DNA of 64,000 bases from Dechloromonas denitrificans (GTDB taxonomy: Bacteria; Pseudomonadota; Gammaproteobacteria; Burkholderiales; Rhodocyclaceae): assembly GCF_020510665.1 (NCBI RefSeq), contig NZ_CP075187.1:2066501-2130500 (forward strand). The letters run 5' to 3'. Positions 7,826-17,309 of the stretch are shown here, one piece after another; positions within the stretch are counted from its first letter, which is position 1, and every line of letters starts with the position of its first letter. A program made the position numbers and the translations under genes. The notes under the pieces were generated by a model. That model was not told where the DNA came from. It did not search any database and saw nothing but the letters and a program-made list of their open reading frames with translations.

Positions 7826-8638
7826 ATGAAAAACCTCAAGAATTTCCTGCACGGCGCACTCGTGCCGATCATTTTGCTGATTCTCTGGGAAGCCGGTTCG
7901 CGCTTCGGTCTGTTCTCCGAAGTCCTGCTGCCGTCGCCGACCGCCGTCGCCATCAAGTGGTGGGCCTACCTGCTACCGCTGCAGCCACAGGAAGCCGGGC
8001 AGAGCTACCTCGCCTGGCTGGTCTCCGGCGAAATGCTGCATGACGCCTACTCCAGCCTGTTCCGCGTCGTTGCCGGCTTCGTCATCGGCGCCGCGCTGGC
8101 CCTGCCGCTCGGCCTGCTGATGGGCGCCAGCCCGCGTATCTACGAGCTGTTCAACCCGCTGATGCAGATCCTGCGGCCGATCCCGCCGATCGCCTACATT
8201 CCGCTGGCGATCCTCTGGTTCGGTCTGGGCAATCCGCCGTCCTTCTTCCTGATCGCGATCGGCGCCTTCTTCCCGGTGCTGATGAACACCATCGCCGGTG
8301 TGCGCCAGGTGGACGGCATCTATCTGCGCGCGGCGCGCAACCTCGGCGTCAATCAATGGACGATGTTCACGCGCGTCATCCTGCCCGCCGCGACGCCCTA
8401 CATCCTGGCCGGCGTGCGCATCGGCATCGGCACTGCCTTCATCGTGGTGATCGTCTCCGAGATGATCGCGGTCAATGACGGACTGGGCTTCCGCATCCTC
8501 GAAGCACGGGAATTCATGTGGTCGGACAAGATCATCGCCGGCATGATCACCATCGGCCTGCTCGGCCTCTTCATCGACAACGCGGTCAGCCGCCTGAACA
8601 ACCATTTGCTGCGCTGGCACCGCGGCCTGGAGCACTAA
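7826..8638 (+). CDS. ABC importer permease (SsuC/TauC-like)
   Basis: 270 residues, about six membrane helices. The BPD_transp_1 EAA loop is visible as AARNLGVNQWTMFTRVILPA at about 172-191, which contacts the ATPase. It starts ten bases after the binding-protein gene and ends two bases before the ATPase gene, so it is part of the same operon. Family members transport sulfonates, nitrate/cyanate or bicarbonate; the substrate here is unknown. Confidence 0.85.
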   Translation: MKNLKNFLHGALVPIILLILWEAGSRFGLFSEVLLPSPTAVAIKWWAYLLPLQPQEAGQSYLAWLVSGEMLHDAYSSLFRVVAGFVIGAALALPLGLLMGASPRIYELFNPLMQILRPIPPIAYIPLAILWFGLGNPPSFFLIAIGAFFPVLMNTIAGVRQVDGIYLRAARNLGVNQWTMFTRVILPAATPYILAGVRIGIGTAFIVVIVSEMIAVNDGLGFRILEAREFMWSDKIIAGMITIGLLGLFIDNAVSRLNNHLLRWHRGLEH

Positions 8639-8640
8639 GC

Positions 8641-9432
8641 ATGAGCCAGATCCTGATCAACAACGTCCAGAAAGTCTTCAAGACGCCGGGCAAGGATGTC
8701 ATTGCACTGAAAGACATCAACCTGACCATACAGCCCGGCGAATTCGTCTGCCTGCTCGGTCCTTCGGGCTGCGGCAAGTCGACACTGCTCAATGCTGTCG
8801 CAGGCTTTCAGCCGCCTTCTGCCGGTGAAATCATCATCAACCGAAAAACGATCGTTGCCCCCGGCCCGGATCGCGGCATGGTCTTCCAGGAATACGCGCT
8901 GTTCCCGTGGATGACCGTGGCGCAGAACATCGCCTTCGGCCTTGAAGTCCAGAAGAAGGAAAAAGCCGAGATCGACCTGACCGTAAACCAACTGCTCGAC
9001 CTGCTGCATCTCAACGACTTCCGCGACCGTTTCCCGAAGGACTTGTCGGGCGGCATGCGCCAGCGCGTCGCCATCGCCCGCGTCCTCGCCCTCGATTCGC
9101 CGATCATGCTGATGGACGAGCCGTTCGGCGCGCTCGACGCGCTGACCCGGCGCAATCTGCAGGATGAACTGCTGCGCCTTTGGGAAAAGCTGGGCAAGAC
9201 CATCCTCTTCGTGACGCACTCGATCGAGGAATCGATCTACCTGGCCGACCGCATCGTGGTCATGACCTACCGTCCCGGCACAGTCAAGCGCGACCAGTAT
9301 GTCGACATGCCACGCCCGCGTGACCCGGCCTCGGCTCAATTCAACGAACTGAAGCGAGAACTGGGGCGTCTGGTCATGGAAGAGCAGCAGCGCCATGCAG
9401 CCGATGAAATGAAACTTGCTGCGGTCGACTGA
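8641..9432 (+). CDS. ABC importer ATPase (SsuB/TauB-like)
   Basis: 263 residues from the ATG at 8641; a frame-compatible upstream start would overlap the permease and is unlikely. Walker A GPSGCGKST (about 40-48), signature LSGGMRQR (about 136) and Walker B IMLMDEPFGALDAL (about 156) are intact. The C-terminal part, with YRPGTVKRD, is typical of SsuB/TauB/NrtD ATPases. It completes the importer and is followed 31 bases later by the sensor kinase gene. Confidence 0.86.
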   Translation: MSQILINNVQKVFKTPGKDVIALKDINLTIQPGEFVCLLGPSGCGKSTLLNAVAGFQPPSAGEIIINRKTIVAPGPDRGMVFQEYALFPWMTVAQNIAFGLEVQKKEKAEIDLTVNQLLDLLHLNDFRDRFPKDLSGGMRQRVAIARVLALDSPIMLMDEPFGALDALTRRNLQDELLRLWEKLGKTILFVTHSIEESIYLADRIVVMTYRPGTVKRDQYVDMPRPRDPASAQFNELKRELGRLVMEEQQRHAADEMKLAAVD

Positions 9433-9463
9433 GAAAAATGCACAAAATCGGTAGGATGGCGGG

Positions 9464-11305
9464 GTGAATAGCCCTCGCCATCCAATCACCGGCAAACTCT
9501 CCAGCCGCACCCTGCTCACGCTGGGTGCGGCAATTTCGTTCTGCCTGCTGCTTGGCTGGCTGGCCTACCGGATATTTGGCGGCATATATCTCAACAGCGA
9601 ACGCCAACTGGCCCGGCAGCGTCTCGACGCACTCGCCCTGTCGCTTGAAGCCACCTTGAGCCGCAACGAGTCACTCCCCGGCCTGCTTGCGCTCGATCCA
9701 TCGCTCTCGGCCCTGCTGCACCAACCGGATAGCGAACAACGGATCGTCGCAGCCAATGCGTATCTTGAAGCGGCACAGCAAGGCGCTGCCGTATCTGCTG
9801 CCTTCCTGATCGATGCTCACGGCAAGACGCTGGCCGCCAGCAACTGGCGCCAGGCACGCAGCTTTGTCGGTCACAATTACGGCTTCCGGCCCTACTTCGT
9901 CGATGCCATCAACAACGGCCTGGGCCGCTTTTACGGAGTCGGCGTCACCACCGGCGAGCCCGGTTATTTCCTGGCAGCCCCGGTGCGCGACGGTCAACAA
10001 GCCCTGGGCGTGATTGCCCTGAAAGTTGGCCTGGAAGCCATCGAACAAGCGCTGGCCGGTGCCGGGGAAACGCTGTTCCTGGTTGATGCTGACGGCGTCA
10101 TCTTTCTTTCCCCCGACCGTCGCCTGCGCTACCACACGCTGACCCCGCTCAGTGACGCAGCAGCAGCCCGGCTGGGCGATACCCGTCAATATGGTCGCCA
10201 GGCCATCACACCGCTCAGTACGCTACCGCTCGCCCTCGACCGGATCGAGCCGGTCCGCCTCGCCTTACCGGGAGAGGCACCGCGTGACGTCTTGCTGACA
10301 ACCCGGCCTGTCGGTTCGCTCGGCTGGCAGCTCGTCCAACTGGGCGACCCAGGGGAAGCTCATTCAATCGCCCTGGGCAGTGCGTTGGCAACCAGCTTTG
10401 CCTGCGCCTTTCTGCTCGGACTTGCCGCCCATGTTCGCCACCGCCAACGTCGACGCGAAGAACTGCGCCGGATTTATGGCCAGCTTGAACAACGCATTGC
10501 CGAACGGACAGTCGATCTGACTGAAAAAATCGCTGCGCTGGAACGGACCGAAGCGATTCTGCGCGAAACCCGGAACAGCGCCGTACAGGCCGGCAAACTG
10601 GCAGTGCTGGGCCAGATGTCGGCCGGTATCACGCATGAACTGAATCAGCCGCTCGCCGCACTGCAAACTTTCGCCGATAACGCCAGCGCCTTGCTTGAGC
10701 GCGGTCGACATGCCGAAGTGGCCGAAAACCTGACGATGATCAGCGACCTGATCGAGCGCACCGGACGCATCGTGCGCCAACTGAAGACATTTTCACGCAA
10801 GGAATCATCCGTTCCGCAAGCCGTCACGGTGAAAACAGCGATCGAACACGCCTTGATGATCATCGAACCCCGGCGTCGCGAGTTGATGGCCACCATCAGC
10901 ATTCTGCCCATCGCAGACGACTTTCAGGCGCTGGCCGAACCCGGCCGCCTGGAACAAATACTGGTCAACCTGATGCGCAACGGGCTCGATGCCATGTCCG
11001 ACCAGCCCGCCCCGCATCTTGAAATCAATGCCACCGGGCAAGGCGGTCGAATCACGATCGAGGTTCGCGATCACGGCCAGGGAATTTCCGATGAGGTTCA
11101 GGCGCACCTGTTCGAACCTTTCTACACCACCAAGACAGCCAGCGACGGGCTCGGACTCGGTCTGGCCATTTCACTGACCATTGCCGAAAGCTACGGCGGC
11201 ACACTGGCCACCCACAACGCCCCCGATGGCGGAGCCATCTTCACCTTGACCCTGAACGCAGCGCCTTCCATCCACCCAAATCAGCACACGGCACATGACG
11301 CTTGA
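9464..11305 (+). CDS. DctB-like membrane sensor histidine kinase
   Basis: 613 residues from a GTG at 9464. Membrane helices near 20-43 and 302-322 enclose a periplasmic Cache-like sensor domain of about 260 residues, including FYGVGVTTGEPGYFLAAPVR. A coiled linker precedes HisKA with phospho-acceptor H390 in GITHELNQPLAALQTFADNA, the DctB-type H-box, then an HATPase domain with GLGLAIS. The end overlaps the response regulator gene by 11 bases. By position it senses the importer substrate or a related extracellular compound and drives the sigma-54 promoter upstream of the importer; that link is inferred. Confidence 0.83.
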   Translation: MNSPRHPITGKLSSRTLLTLGAAISFCLLLGWLAYRIFGGIYLNSERQLARQRLDALALSLEATLSRNESLPGLLALDPSLSALLHQPDSEQRIVAANAYLEAAQQGAAVSAAFLIDAHGKTLAASNWRQARSFVGHNYGFRPYFVDAINNGLGRFYGVGVTTGEPGYFLAAPVRDGQQALGVIALKVGLEAIEQALAGAGETLFLVDADGVIFLSPDRRLRYHTLTPLSDAAAARLGDTRQYGRQAITPLSTLPLALDRIEPVRLALPGEAPRDVLLTTRPVGSLGWQLVQLGDPGEAHSIALGSALATSFACAFLLGLAAHVRHRQRRREELRRIYGQLEQRIAERTVDLTEKIAALERTEAILRETRNSAVQAGKLAVLGQMSAGITHELNQPLAALQTFADNASALLERGRHAEVAENLTMISDLIERTGRIVRQLKTFSRKESSVPQAVTVKTAIEHALMIIEPRRRELMATISILPIADDFQALAEPGRLEQILVNLMRNGLDAMSDQPAPHLEINATGQGGRITIEVRDHGQGISDEVQAHLFEPFYTTKTASDGLGLGLAISLTIAESYGGTLATHNAPDGGAIFTLTLNAAPSIHPNQHTAHDA

Positions 11306-12674
11306 GTCCCCCACCAACATGCCCCCGGTCTTTTTCGTCGAAGACGATACTGCCGTTCGCAAAGGCTGCGAACAGGCGCTGTCGCTGGCCGACATCCCGG
11401 TGCGCGGCTTTGCCGATGCCGAAGCAATGCTTGCAGCACTGGCCACCACCACACCGGCGCTGGTCGTCACCGATGTCCGCCTGCCCGGCCGCGATGGGCT
11501 GGCCTTGCTGCGTGACTTGCGCCAGCACGACCGCGAACTGCCGGTCCTGCTGATCACCGGTCACGGCGATGTTGCCATGGCGGTCGAAGCGATGCGCGAA
11601 GGGGCTCACGATTTCATCGAAAAACCATTTCAATCCGAGCGCCTGGTTGCCGCTGTACGCAGTGCGCTTGAAAAGCGCGCGCTGGTTCTTGAAAACCGTC
11701 AGCTGAAATCACAACTCGGCCAGCTCGGCACCGCCGGAATCATCGGCCAGTCACCGGCCATGCAACAAATCAGGCAGCTGGTCGCAACCCTCGCCCCCAC
11801 CGGGGTCGATATTCTGGTCAACGGGGAAACCGGCAGCGGCAAGGAAGTCATTGCCCGCGCGATTCATGAAGCCAGCCACCGACGCGGGCCGTTTGTCGCG
11901 GTCAACTGCGGCGCATTGCCGGAAACGGTTTTCGAAAGCGAGCTGTTCGGTCACGAAGCCGGAGCCTTCACCGGCGCCGGCAAACGCCGTATCGGACGTG
12001 TTGAGCACGCCAACGGCGGCACGCTGTTTCTCGATGAAATCGAGTCAATGCCACTCAATCTTCAAGTCAAGCTGTTGCGTGTTCTGCAAGAGCGATCGAT
12101 TGAACGGCTGGGCAGCAATCATGCCATTCCGGTCGATTGCCGACTGGTTGCCGCCAGCAAGACTGACTTGAAGATGGCCGCCGACCGCGGGCAATTCCGG
12201 GCTGATCTCTACTATCGCCTTAATGTCGTCAGCATCGACCTTCCGCCCCTGCGCCAACGACGCGACGACATTCCATTGCTGATGGCCAGCTTTCTCCAGG
12301 AAGCGGCCAAGCGCTATCAACGTCCGCCAGCCAGTTGGACCCCGGCCGACCTGCTGCGCTGGAATGCCCACGACTGGCCCGGCAATGTACGTGAATTGAA
12401 AAACGTCGCCGACCGCTGGGCGCTCGGCCTGCCCGATGCTTTGACCCCGGTGGCGACCCCGGTGGCGGACAATCTGTCGTTGGCCGAACAGGTTGATCAG
12501 GCTGAAAAACGAGGCATCGAAAATGCACTCAGGCAGGTGTCGGGTAATGTTTCCCAAGCGGCCGAGTTGCTTCAACTGCCCAAGAAAACCCTGTACGACA
12601 AACTGACCCGGCACAGTATTGCTGCCGAGCAATTCCGCAATTCGCTTGGCAAGCCCGCCCAAGGCGGCGAATAA
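11295..12674 (+). CDS. DctD-like sigma-54-dependent response regulator
   Basis: 459 residues: receiver domain (about 10-125, phospho-acceptor D60 in VVTDVRLPG, K110 in EKPF), AAA+ domain with Walker A GETGSGKE (177-184), the sigma-54 contact loop GAFTGA (223-228), and a Fis-type helix-turn-helix at the C-terminus (about 415-440). It overlaps the kinase gene, so the two are co-expressed. A sigma-54 promoter and two upstream palindromes precede the importer in the same cluster, making that promoter the probable target. A 31-base stem-loop follows. Confidence 0.86.
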   Translation: MTLESPTNMPPVFFVEDDTAVRKGCEQALSLADIPVRGFADAEAMLAALATTTPALVVTDVRLPGRDGLALLRDLRQHDRELPVLLITGHGDVAMAVEAMREGAHDFIEKPFQSERLVAAVRSALEKRALVLENRQLKSQLGQLGTAGIIGQSPAMQQIRQLVATLAPTGVDILVNGETGSGKEVIARAIHEASHRRGPFVAVNCGALPETVFESELFGHEAGAFTGAGKRRIGRVEHANGGTLFLDEIESMPLNLQVKLLRVLQERSIERLGSNHAIPVDCRLVAASKTDLKMAADRGQFRADLYYRLNVVSIDLPPLRQRRDDIPLLMASFLQEAAKRYQRPPASWTPADLLRWNAHDWPGNVRELKNVADRWALGLPDALTPVATPVADNLSLAEQVDQAEKRGIENALRQVSGNVSQAAELLQLPKKTLYDKLTRHSIAAEQFRNSLGKPAQGGE

Positions 12675-12749
12675 GGAGGAACGCGCCCCTGAGCGCCTGC
12701 GCCGCCAGGCGTTAAGCACGTTAATGCAATCGCCATCCAGGCGACCAAA

Positions 12750-12780
12750 CGAGGACACGGCCTTACAGCCTGTGTCCTCG
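12750..12780. terminator. Stem-loop between convergent genes
   Basis: CGAGGACAC-GGC pairs with GCC-TGTGTCCTCG around a six-base loop with one bulged A. It lies between the ends of the response regulator and the HD-GYP gene. There is no strong T-run on either side, so termination efficiency is uncertain. Confidence 0.45.
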
Positions 12781-12790
12781 CTGCAGTCAA

Positions 12791-14884
12791 TCATCCCTTA
12801 GTCGACTCTTCCTTGCCTTCCGCATTCATCGAAGACCAGGAAATCCACTCCGGACGATTTTCCGCCACATGGAACAACGCAGCCACGACGTGGCGATCGT
12901 AACGTTTGCCAGCATCGCTCAACAATTTATCGAGCGTTTCATTGATCGGAACACCCACACGGTAAGCCCGTGCGCTGACCATGGCGACAAAGGCGTTGGC
13001 AACTGCCAGAACACGGCTTTCCGGCAAGAGGTCAGATTCCTTCAGGCCCCCTGGATAGCCGCTGCCATCAAGATGTTCGCTCTTCTGGGCGATGATATCG
13101 AGAACCGGACCTTCGAAGTCAATGCCTTCAAGCAAGGCTAGCGTGTGCTCGACGTGCGACTGAACCAGCTTGTGCTCCTCGGCATCGAGCGGCACAGTCT
13201 TGGTCAGCAACTCGCGGGGCAGGAAAATCTTGCCTACATTGGCCAGGCGTGCCGACATTTCAAGTGCTTCCTGGGTTTTCTCATCCATACCGAGTTCGCG
13301 AGCAATCGCGCTGGCAACCAGCGCCGTACGCATCGAATGGCCGGCACTGAACGGATCATGCAGATCAACAATCGAACTAAGCACACCGACCAGGTTTTTC
13401 ATCAATGCCTGACGCTTGGATGCTTCTGCCCGCTGCGCGGACATGTCGCGCCCCAGGCACAGAACCAGTCCGGACTCCTTCGAAATATTGATCGGCACAG
13501 CGGTCAGGTACAGGCTGCCCGATAAACCCCCTTGCCCATCCTCGATCATTCGTGACACCGACTTGCCATCGGCCAGCGTATCGCTGACCAGTGTCTCGAT
13601 CACTTTCGCCGCGGCCGGCCCCATCACGCTGGAAAGTGTCTTGCCACGCAGATTGGCGGGCGCTTCATCAACCAAGGTACCAAACGCCTTGTTGCTGTAC
13701 CAGAGATTATCGCCTTCAACGATGAACATCAGGTCCGGGCTGCCATCCATGACGCCCTGCAGCAAAGCCGACTGACTTTCCAGTTGATCCGCCTTTTCGC
13801 GCAAGACCTCTGCCGTATTCCGTTCCTGGACGCTCGAACCATGCCACCAGGCGGCACCGATACTGGCCGCAATGACCAAAGCGGCCAGCGTCAGTGAGGT
13901 AATCAGGAAACGCTGATGACTGTCAGACTCTTTCAGAGCCTCGGCCGCATCAATTTTTTCGATCACGATCCAGGGGGCCTGGCGAAGCCCGCGACTAACT
14001 GCCAGCACATCACGCCCCCCCTGATCCGCCGCACTCATGAAACTCCCCGGACTGAGCACCGCACGAACCTCAGCCAACGTCGAATTTGCAAGAGGAATCC
14101 GCTTGCGCAGGGGACCAGTACCGTCGGCCATGGGCGAAACCACATCGACGAACTCGCCCTCCTGACGCAGCAAAACCGTCTCACCGGATGCCGTTACCGT
14201 GCTTTTACGGGTCAGCAGCGGGAAAATTTCATCACGCGCCCGTTTGACGCCACCGATTGCACCAATCACCTGTTGCCTGCCATCCAGCAGGTTGACCGGG
14301 AAAATCGGCATCGCATAGCCGACGACCACTTCGCCGCGCCCATTCACAAAGAAATCCTGAACAGCCGGTTTGCCGGTCTTGATAACTTCTTTCAAGGTTG
14401 CCTTCAGCCGGTCATCGCTACGAAAACCCGCCGTTTCGACCACGCTGTTGCCGGCTGCGTCAAGAATCACAATCCCCGAGTCGGAAACCACATCGATATT
14501 GGCCGGCACCTTGGCCTGGCCGGAAGCTACGGAAAAACCGGTACGCCCTGCGGTCGACTCAAGCAAATTGCGCAAATACGTTACCTGGGCCGCCTCAGCC
14601 CCGGCACCCGCAGCATCGCCTCCGGCAGCCAACTGCGACATATAAAAACGCAGCGAAGCATTTTCAGCCAGTTCCTTGAAGACCTGCGACTGGGTATCGA
14701 CCCATTGCCCGACTCCCTGAACCCGCCCATCCGCCACAATGCCCAGCAAGGTTTCCCACGCACGAAGATCGCGTGCCTTTTCCTTATCTACATAAGCAAC
14801 GATCGACCCGATGCCGATTACTGCCAGCACGATGAGGCCAATGACGGCGCTAAGCCAACTGGAACGCCAAGCTATCGTTTTCAT
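12791..14884 (-). CDS. Membrane Cache-PAS-HD-GYP protein with degenerate active site
   Basis: 697 residues: an N-terminal membrane helix (about 12-32), a large periplasmic Cache-like region (to about 325), a second helix (about 328-348), a PAS domain (about 372-490), and an HD-GYP domain (about 500-675). HD-GYP enzymes cleave cyclic di-GMP using a metal centre. The GYP loop is kept (HLDGSGYPGG near 602-611), but the HD dyad expected as LHDIGK reads LANVGK near 545, the HH before DGSGYP reads KSEH, and the later DxFDA is NAFVA. Catalysis is therefore doubtful, and a receptor or scaffold role is more likely. The upstream neighbour on the same strand is a LapG-like protease. Confidence 0.82.
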   Translation of the reverse strand: MKTIAWRSSWLSAVIGLIVLAVIGIGSIVAYVDKEKARDLRAWETLLGIVADGRVQGVGQWVDTQSQVFKELAENASLRFYMSQLAAGGDAAGAGAEAAQVTYLRNLLESTAGRTGFSVASGQAKVPANIDVVSDSGIVILDAAGNSVVETAGFRSDDRLKATLKEVIKTGKPAVQDFFVNGRGEVVVGYAMPIFPVNLLDGRQQVIGAIGGVKRARDEIFPLLTRKSTVTASGETVLLRQEGEFVDVVSPMADGTGPLRKRIPLANSTLAEVRAVLSPGSFMSAADQGGRDVLAVSRGLRQAPWIVIEKIDAAEALKESDSHQRFLITSLTLAALVIAASIGAAWWHGSSVQERNTAEVLREKADQLESQSALLQGVMDGSPDLMFIVEGDNLWYSNKAFGTLVDEAPANLRGKTLSSVMGPAAAKVIETLVSDTLADGKSVSRMIEDGQGGLSGSLYLTAVPINISKESGLVLCLGRDMSAQRAEASKRQALMKNLVGVLSSIVDLHDPFSAGHSMRTALVASAIARELGMDEKTQEALEMSARLANVGKIFLPRELLTKTVPLDAEEHKLVQSHVEHTLALLEGIDFEGPVLDIIAQKSEHLDGSGYPGGLKESDLLPESRVLAVANAFVAMVSARAYRVGVPINETLDKLLSDAGKRYDRHVVAALFHVAENRPEWISWSSMNAEGKEESTKG

Positions 14885-15020
14885 GATTGATCAACCTTTG
14901 CAAAAGCACATTGATTGCAGCACCGGTCAGTTGGCAACACACAATCTACAGCCCGATGAATACCGACGAAATCATAGGATCTGCCGACCGAATTAACAAT
15001 TGAAGAAAACTGTGACTGAC

Positions 15021-15665
15021 TCATGGCAAATGCATCCACCAATTACGTTCATTGAGAGAGAAAACCGGTACATAGTGCGAAATCTTGGAATGTGGAACGA
15101 TGTTCTGGATCTGGTTATCCAGAATCATGATCCCTTCAGGCACATACAAGGCAAGAATGGCGTGCGGAATACGCAAGTTGGAATCCTGGACAACAACGAT
15201 ACGCAGTTGCTCGGCAGGCACACCGAGTTGGCGTAACGAAAAATACTTGATGATGGCGTAATCTTCACAATCGCCCCCCAAAGTCAGGAACTCGCGGGGA
15301 ATCGCCCAGTAGTCGCTCTTACCGTAATTATCCTGATCAAGAACATAGCGAAAACGATTGGCGAATTCGTTGACCGCAATCGCCTGATCGCGCAGGCTCC
15401 GATTCCGCAAAGAAGCCAGCAATTGCTGCCATTCCGGTGCTTTACAAAGATTTGCCGGGCAATTTTCCGGGGTCGCCACATCCCCCTGATGCCGGCGCAT
15501 TACCGAAACCCATTGGGGGAAAATGGTAAAACCTTCCTTGCGCTCTTCCTTGTAATTGAAGAGTCGAGGCTCGGTCGGCCCCTGCGCCCGTCCTGCAACA
15601 GGCAGGCAAACCAGTCCCATCACCAGAAGATACATCGCAACTCTAGCGAAAAGACTCAGTGCCAC
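15021..15665 (-). CDS. LapG-like periplasmic transglutaminase-like cysteine protease
   Basis: 214 residues with a signal peptide (about 1-27). It belongs to the bacterial transglutaminase-like cysteine proteinase family: C133 in GGDCEDYA, H168 in IPHAIL and D183 in ILDNQ form the expected Cys-His-Asp triad, and the acidic residues beside the Cys match the calcium site of LapG. LapG releases large surface adhesins by cutting near their N-terminus and is normally restrained by the c-di-GMP receptor LapD. No LapD or giant adhesin is in this window; the next gene on the strand is the degenerate HD-GYP protein. The family is secure and the substrate unknown. Confidence 0.8.
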   Translation of the reverse strand: MALSLFARVAMYLLVMGLVCLPVAGRAQGPTEPRLFNYKEERKEGFTIFPQWVSVMRRHQGDVATPENCPANLCKAPEWQQLLASLRNRSLRDQAIAVNEFANRFRYVLDQDNYGKSDYWAIPREFLTLGGDCEDYAIIKYFSLRQLGVPAEQLRIVVVQDSNLRIPHAILALYVPEGIMILDNQIQNIVPHSKISHYVPVFSLNERNWWMHLP

Positions 15666-15885
15666 ACATTTGACTCAGGAGTGAGATTTAGCGAAGGGCG
15701 ACATCGAATGTACTCCGGATGTCTGCGACAGAAACTTCACAAAACGACAGAATTGCAAAGATACAACACAGCGTCATTGATCGCGACTGAAAAACGATTC
15801 CTTTCAGGATATTGCCGTCAAGAATCGTTACAATCGGGCGGATATTTTTTTAGCTCAAATAAAGTACGCTCAAGAGGAAAGATAC

Positions 15886-17175
15886 ATGAATGACCGCAAA
15901 CTAGGAACAATCGGCTTTTTGACGCACACTTCTGTCGCAGTTCTGATGACTATTGCCGGCCTGTCTTCTGTTTCCGCTCAAGAATCTGCTGATGCCGAAA
16001 AACTGTTCAAGGAAGGTATTTTCCTGCGCGAACAAGGCCAGATTTTCAATTCGATCAACGCACTTGAAACAGTACTGACCAACGACCCAACCCTCCAGCG
16101 CGCCCGCCTGGAACTGGCTGTCGCCTATTTCCGCGCACTGAACTACGAACAAGCCAGCAAGCAAGCCCAGCGCGTTCTCGACGATCCGAAAACACCGGAA
16201 ACCGTCCGCCTCGCAGTGCTGACCTTCCTTGCCCAGATCAAGCGTGACGAAGCTGCACTGGCTGCCAATCCGCACAATTTCGAGCCATCGATTTCTCTCG
16301 GCGCAATGTATGACAACAACGTCAACGTTGGCCCGAGCGGCACCACCCTGCCCGGCGGCCTTGTCCTGACACCGGGCTCAAGCCCGAAAAGCGACTGGGC
16401 AAGCGTTCTGCAGGCCGGTGTGACCCACACCTACAATTCCCCGCTGGTCATTCCCTTCGGTCAGACGCCAACCCGCCTGATCTGGCAAAGTAGCGCAGGC
16501 TACTACCACAAGGGTTATGTCAACATGACCGACTTCAACCTGACGGCCCTGACCTTCGCTACCGGCCCGGGCTTTATTGCTCCGAACAGCTGGCGTGCCA
16601 AGCTCAACTTCCAGGTTGACAACCTCCGCCTCGGTAGCGAGCAACTGGGTTTGTACAGCTCTGTCGCTCCGACCGCCACATGGCAGCTCAAGAACGGCGA
16701 ACTGACGGTTGATGGCCTGGCACTGCACAAGCGCTTTGACCGCAAGATCGACGATGGTCGTGACAGCAACTACTTCTCCGCCGGCCTCTCTTACGGCCAC
16801 CTGTTCTTTACCGGCAAGCTGGCTGCTCAGGTTGGCGTCAAAGGCTTCAACGAAAAGGCTGACCTCGAGCGCTTCACCAACCGAGGCTGGGAAGGCTTCA
16901 TCGGCGCCAACGTTGCAGCCTGGACGAATGGCTCGGTCTATGGTCGCTACAGCTACCGTACTGCCAGGTACGACGGTGTCGAACCGATCTTTGCTGTTGC
17001 CCGCGAAGAATTCGAAGACCGTTACGAAGTCGGTGCCGGCCACAACTTCAAGGAAGGCCTGATGAAGGACTGGAAACTGTCCGGCAACTGGGTCCGCAGC
17101 GAAGCTCACGCCAATGTCAGCATCTACACCTACCAGCGTGAAGTGCTGAGCGTCAATCTGGCCCGCTCGTTCTAA
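15886..17175 (+). CDS. TPR plus beta-barrel outer-membrane translocon (Slam/DUF560-like, T11SS)
   Basis: 429 residues: signal peptide to about 31 (SVSA-QE), a helical TPR region (about 35-120, EKLFKEGIFLREQGQIFNSI), then from about 128 a beta-barrel starting with PSISLGAMYDNNVNVGPS and ending in the terminal strand VLSVNLARSF. This order (periplasmic TPR, then a DUF560 barrel) is that of Slam proteins, the translocons of the type 11 secretion system that move TbpB-like lipoproteins or hemophilins across the outer membrane. The next gene encodes a protein with a TbpB-like C-terminal domain, which supports the assignment. A strong terminator follows, so the partner has its own promoter. Confidence 0.72.
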   Translation: MNDRKLGTIGFLTHTSVAVLMTIAGLSSVSAQESADAEKLFKEGIFLREQGQIFNSINALETVLTNDPTLQRARLELAVAYFRALNYEQASKQAQRVLDDPKTPETVRLAVLTFLAQIKRDEAALAANPHNFEPSISLGAMYDNNVNVGPSGTTLPGGLVLTPGSSPKSDWASVLQAGVTHTYNSPLVIPFGQTPTRLIWQSSAGYYHKGYVNMTDFNLTALTFATGPGFIAPNSWRAKLNFQVDNLRLGSEQLGLYSSVAPTATWQLKNGELTVDGLALHKRFDRKIDDGRDSNYFSAGLSYGHLFFTGKLAAQVGVKGFNEKADLERFTNRGWEGFIGANVAAWTNGSVYGRYSYRTARYDGVEPIFAVAREEFEDRYEVGAGHNFKEGLMKDWKLSGNWVRSEAHANVSIYTYQREVLSVNLARSF

Positions 17176-17200
17176 GCCTAAAAAGCAACTCGGTATTACC

Positions 17201-17233
17201 CTGATCGCCCCTTTTGGGGCGATCAGCTTTTTG
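17201..17233 (+). terminator. Rho-independent terminator after the Slam-like gene
   Basis: An 11-bp perfect stem CTGATCGCCCC/GGGGCGATCAG with a TTTT loop is followed by CTTTTTG. It lies 26 bases after the translocon stop codon. Confidence 0.85.
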
Positions 17234-17309
17234 ACAGTACCTTCTGCTGTCACGACGACCTTATGGTCAGATCAAATAACACCTTAATAGCTCACACAAA
17301 TGTTGACAC

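Noticed and set aside
13916..14890. 324-codon plus-strand frame opposite the HD-GYP gene
   Set aside because: Antisense shadow with no motif; the minus-strand product has complete domain structure.
15666..15885. Fur box before the Slam-like gene
   Set aside because: No GATAATGATAATCATTATC-like 19-mer is visible; iron control is not supported by the sequence.
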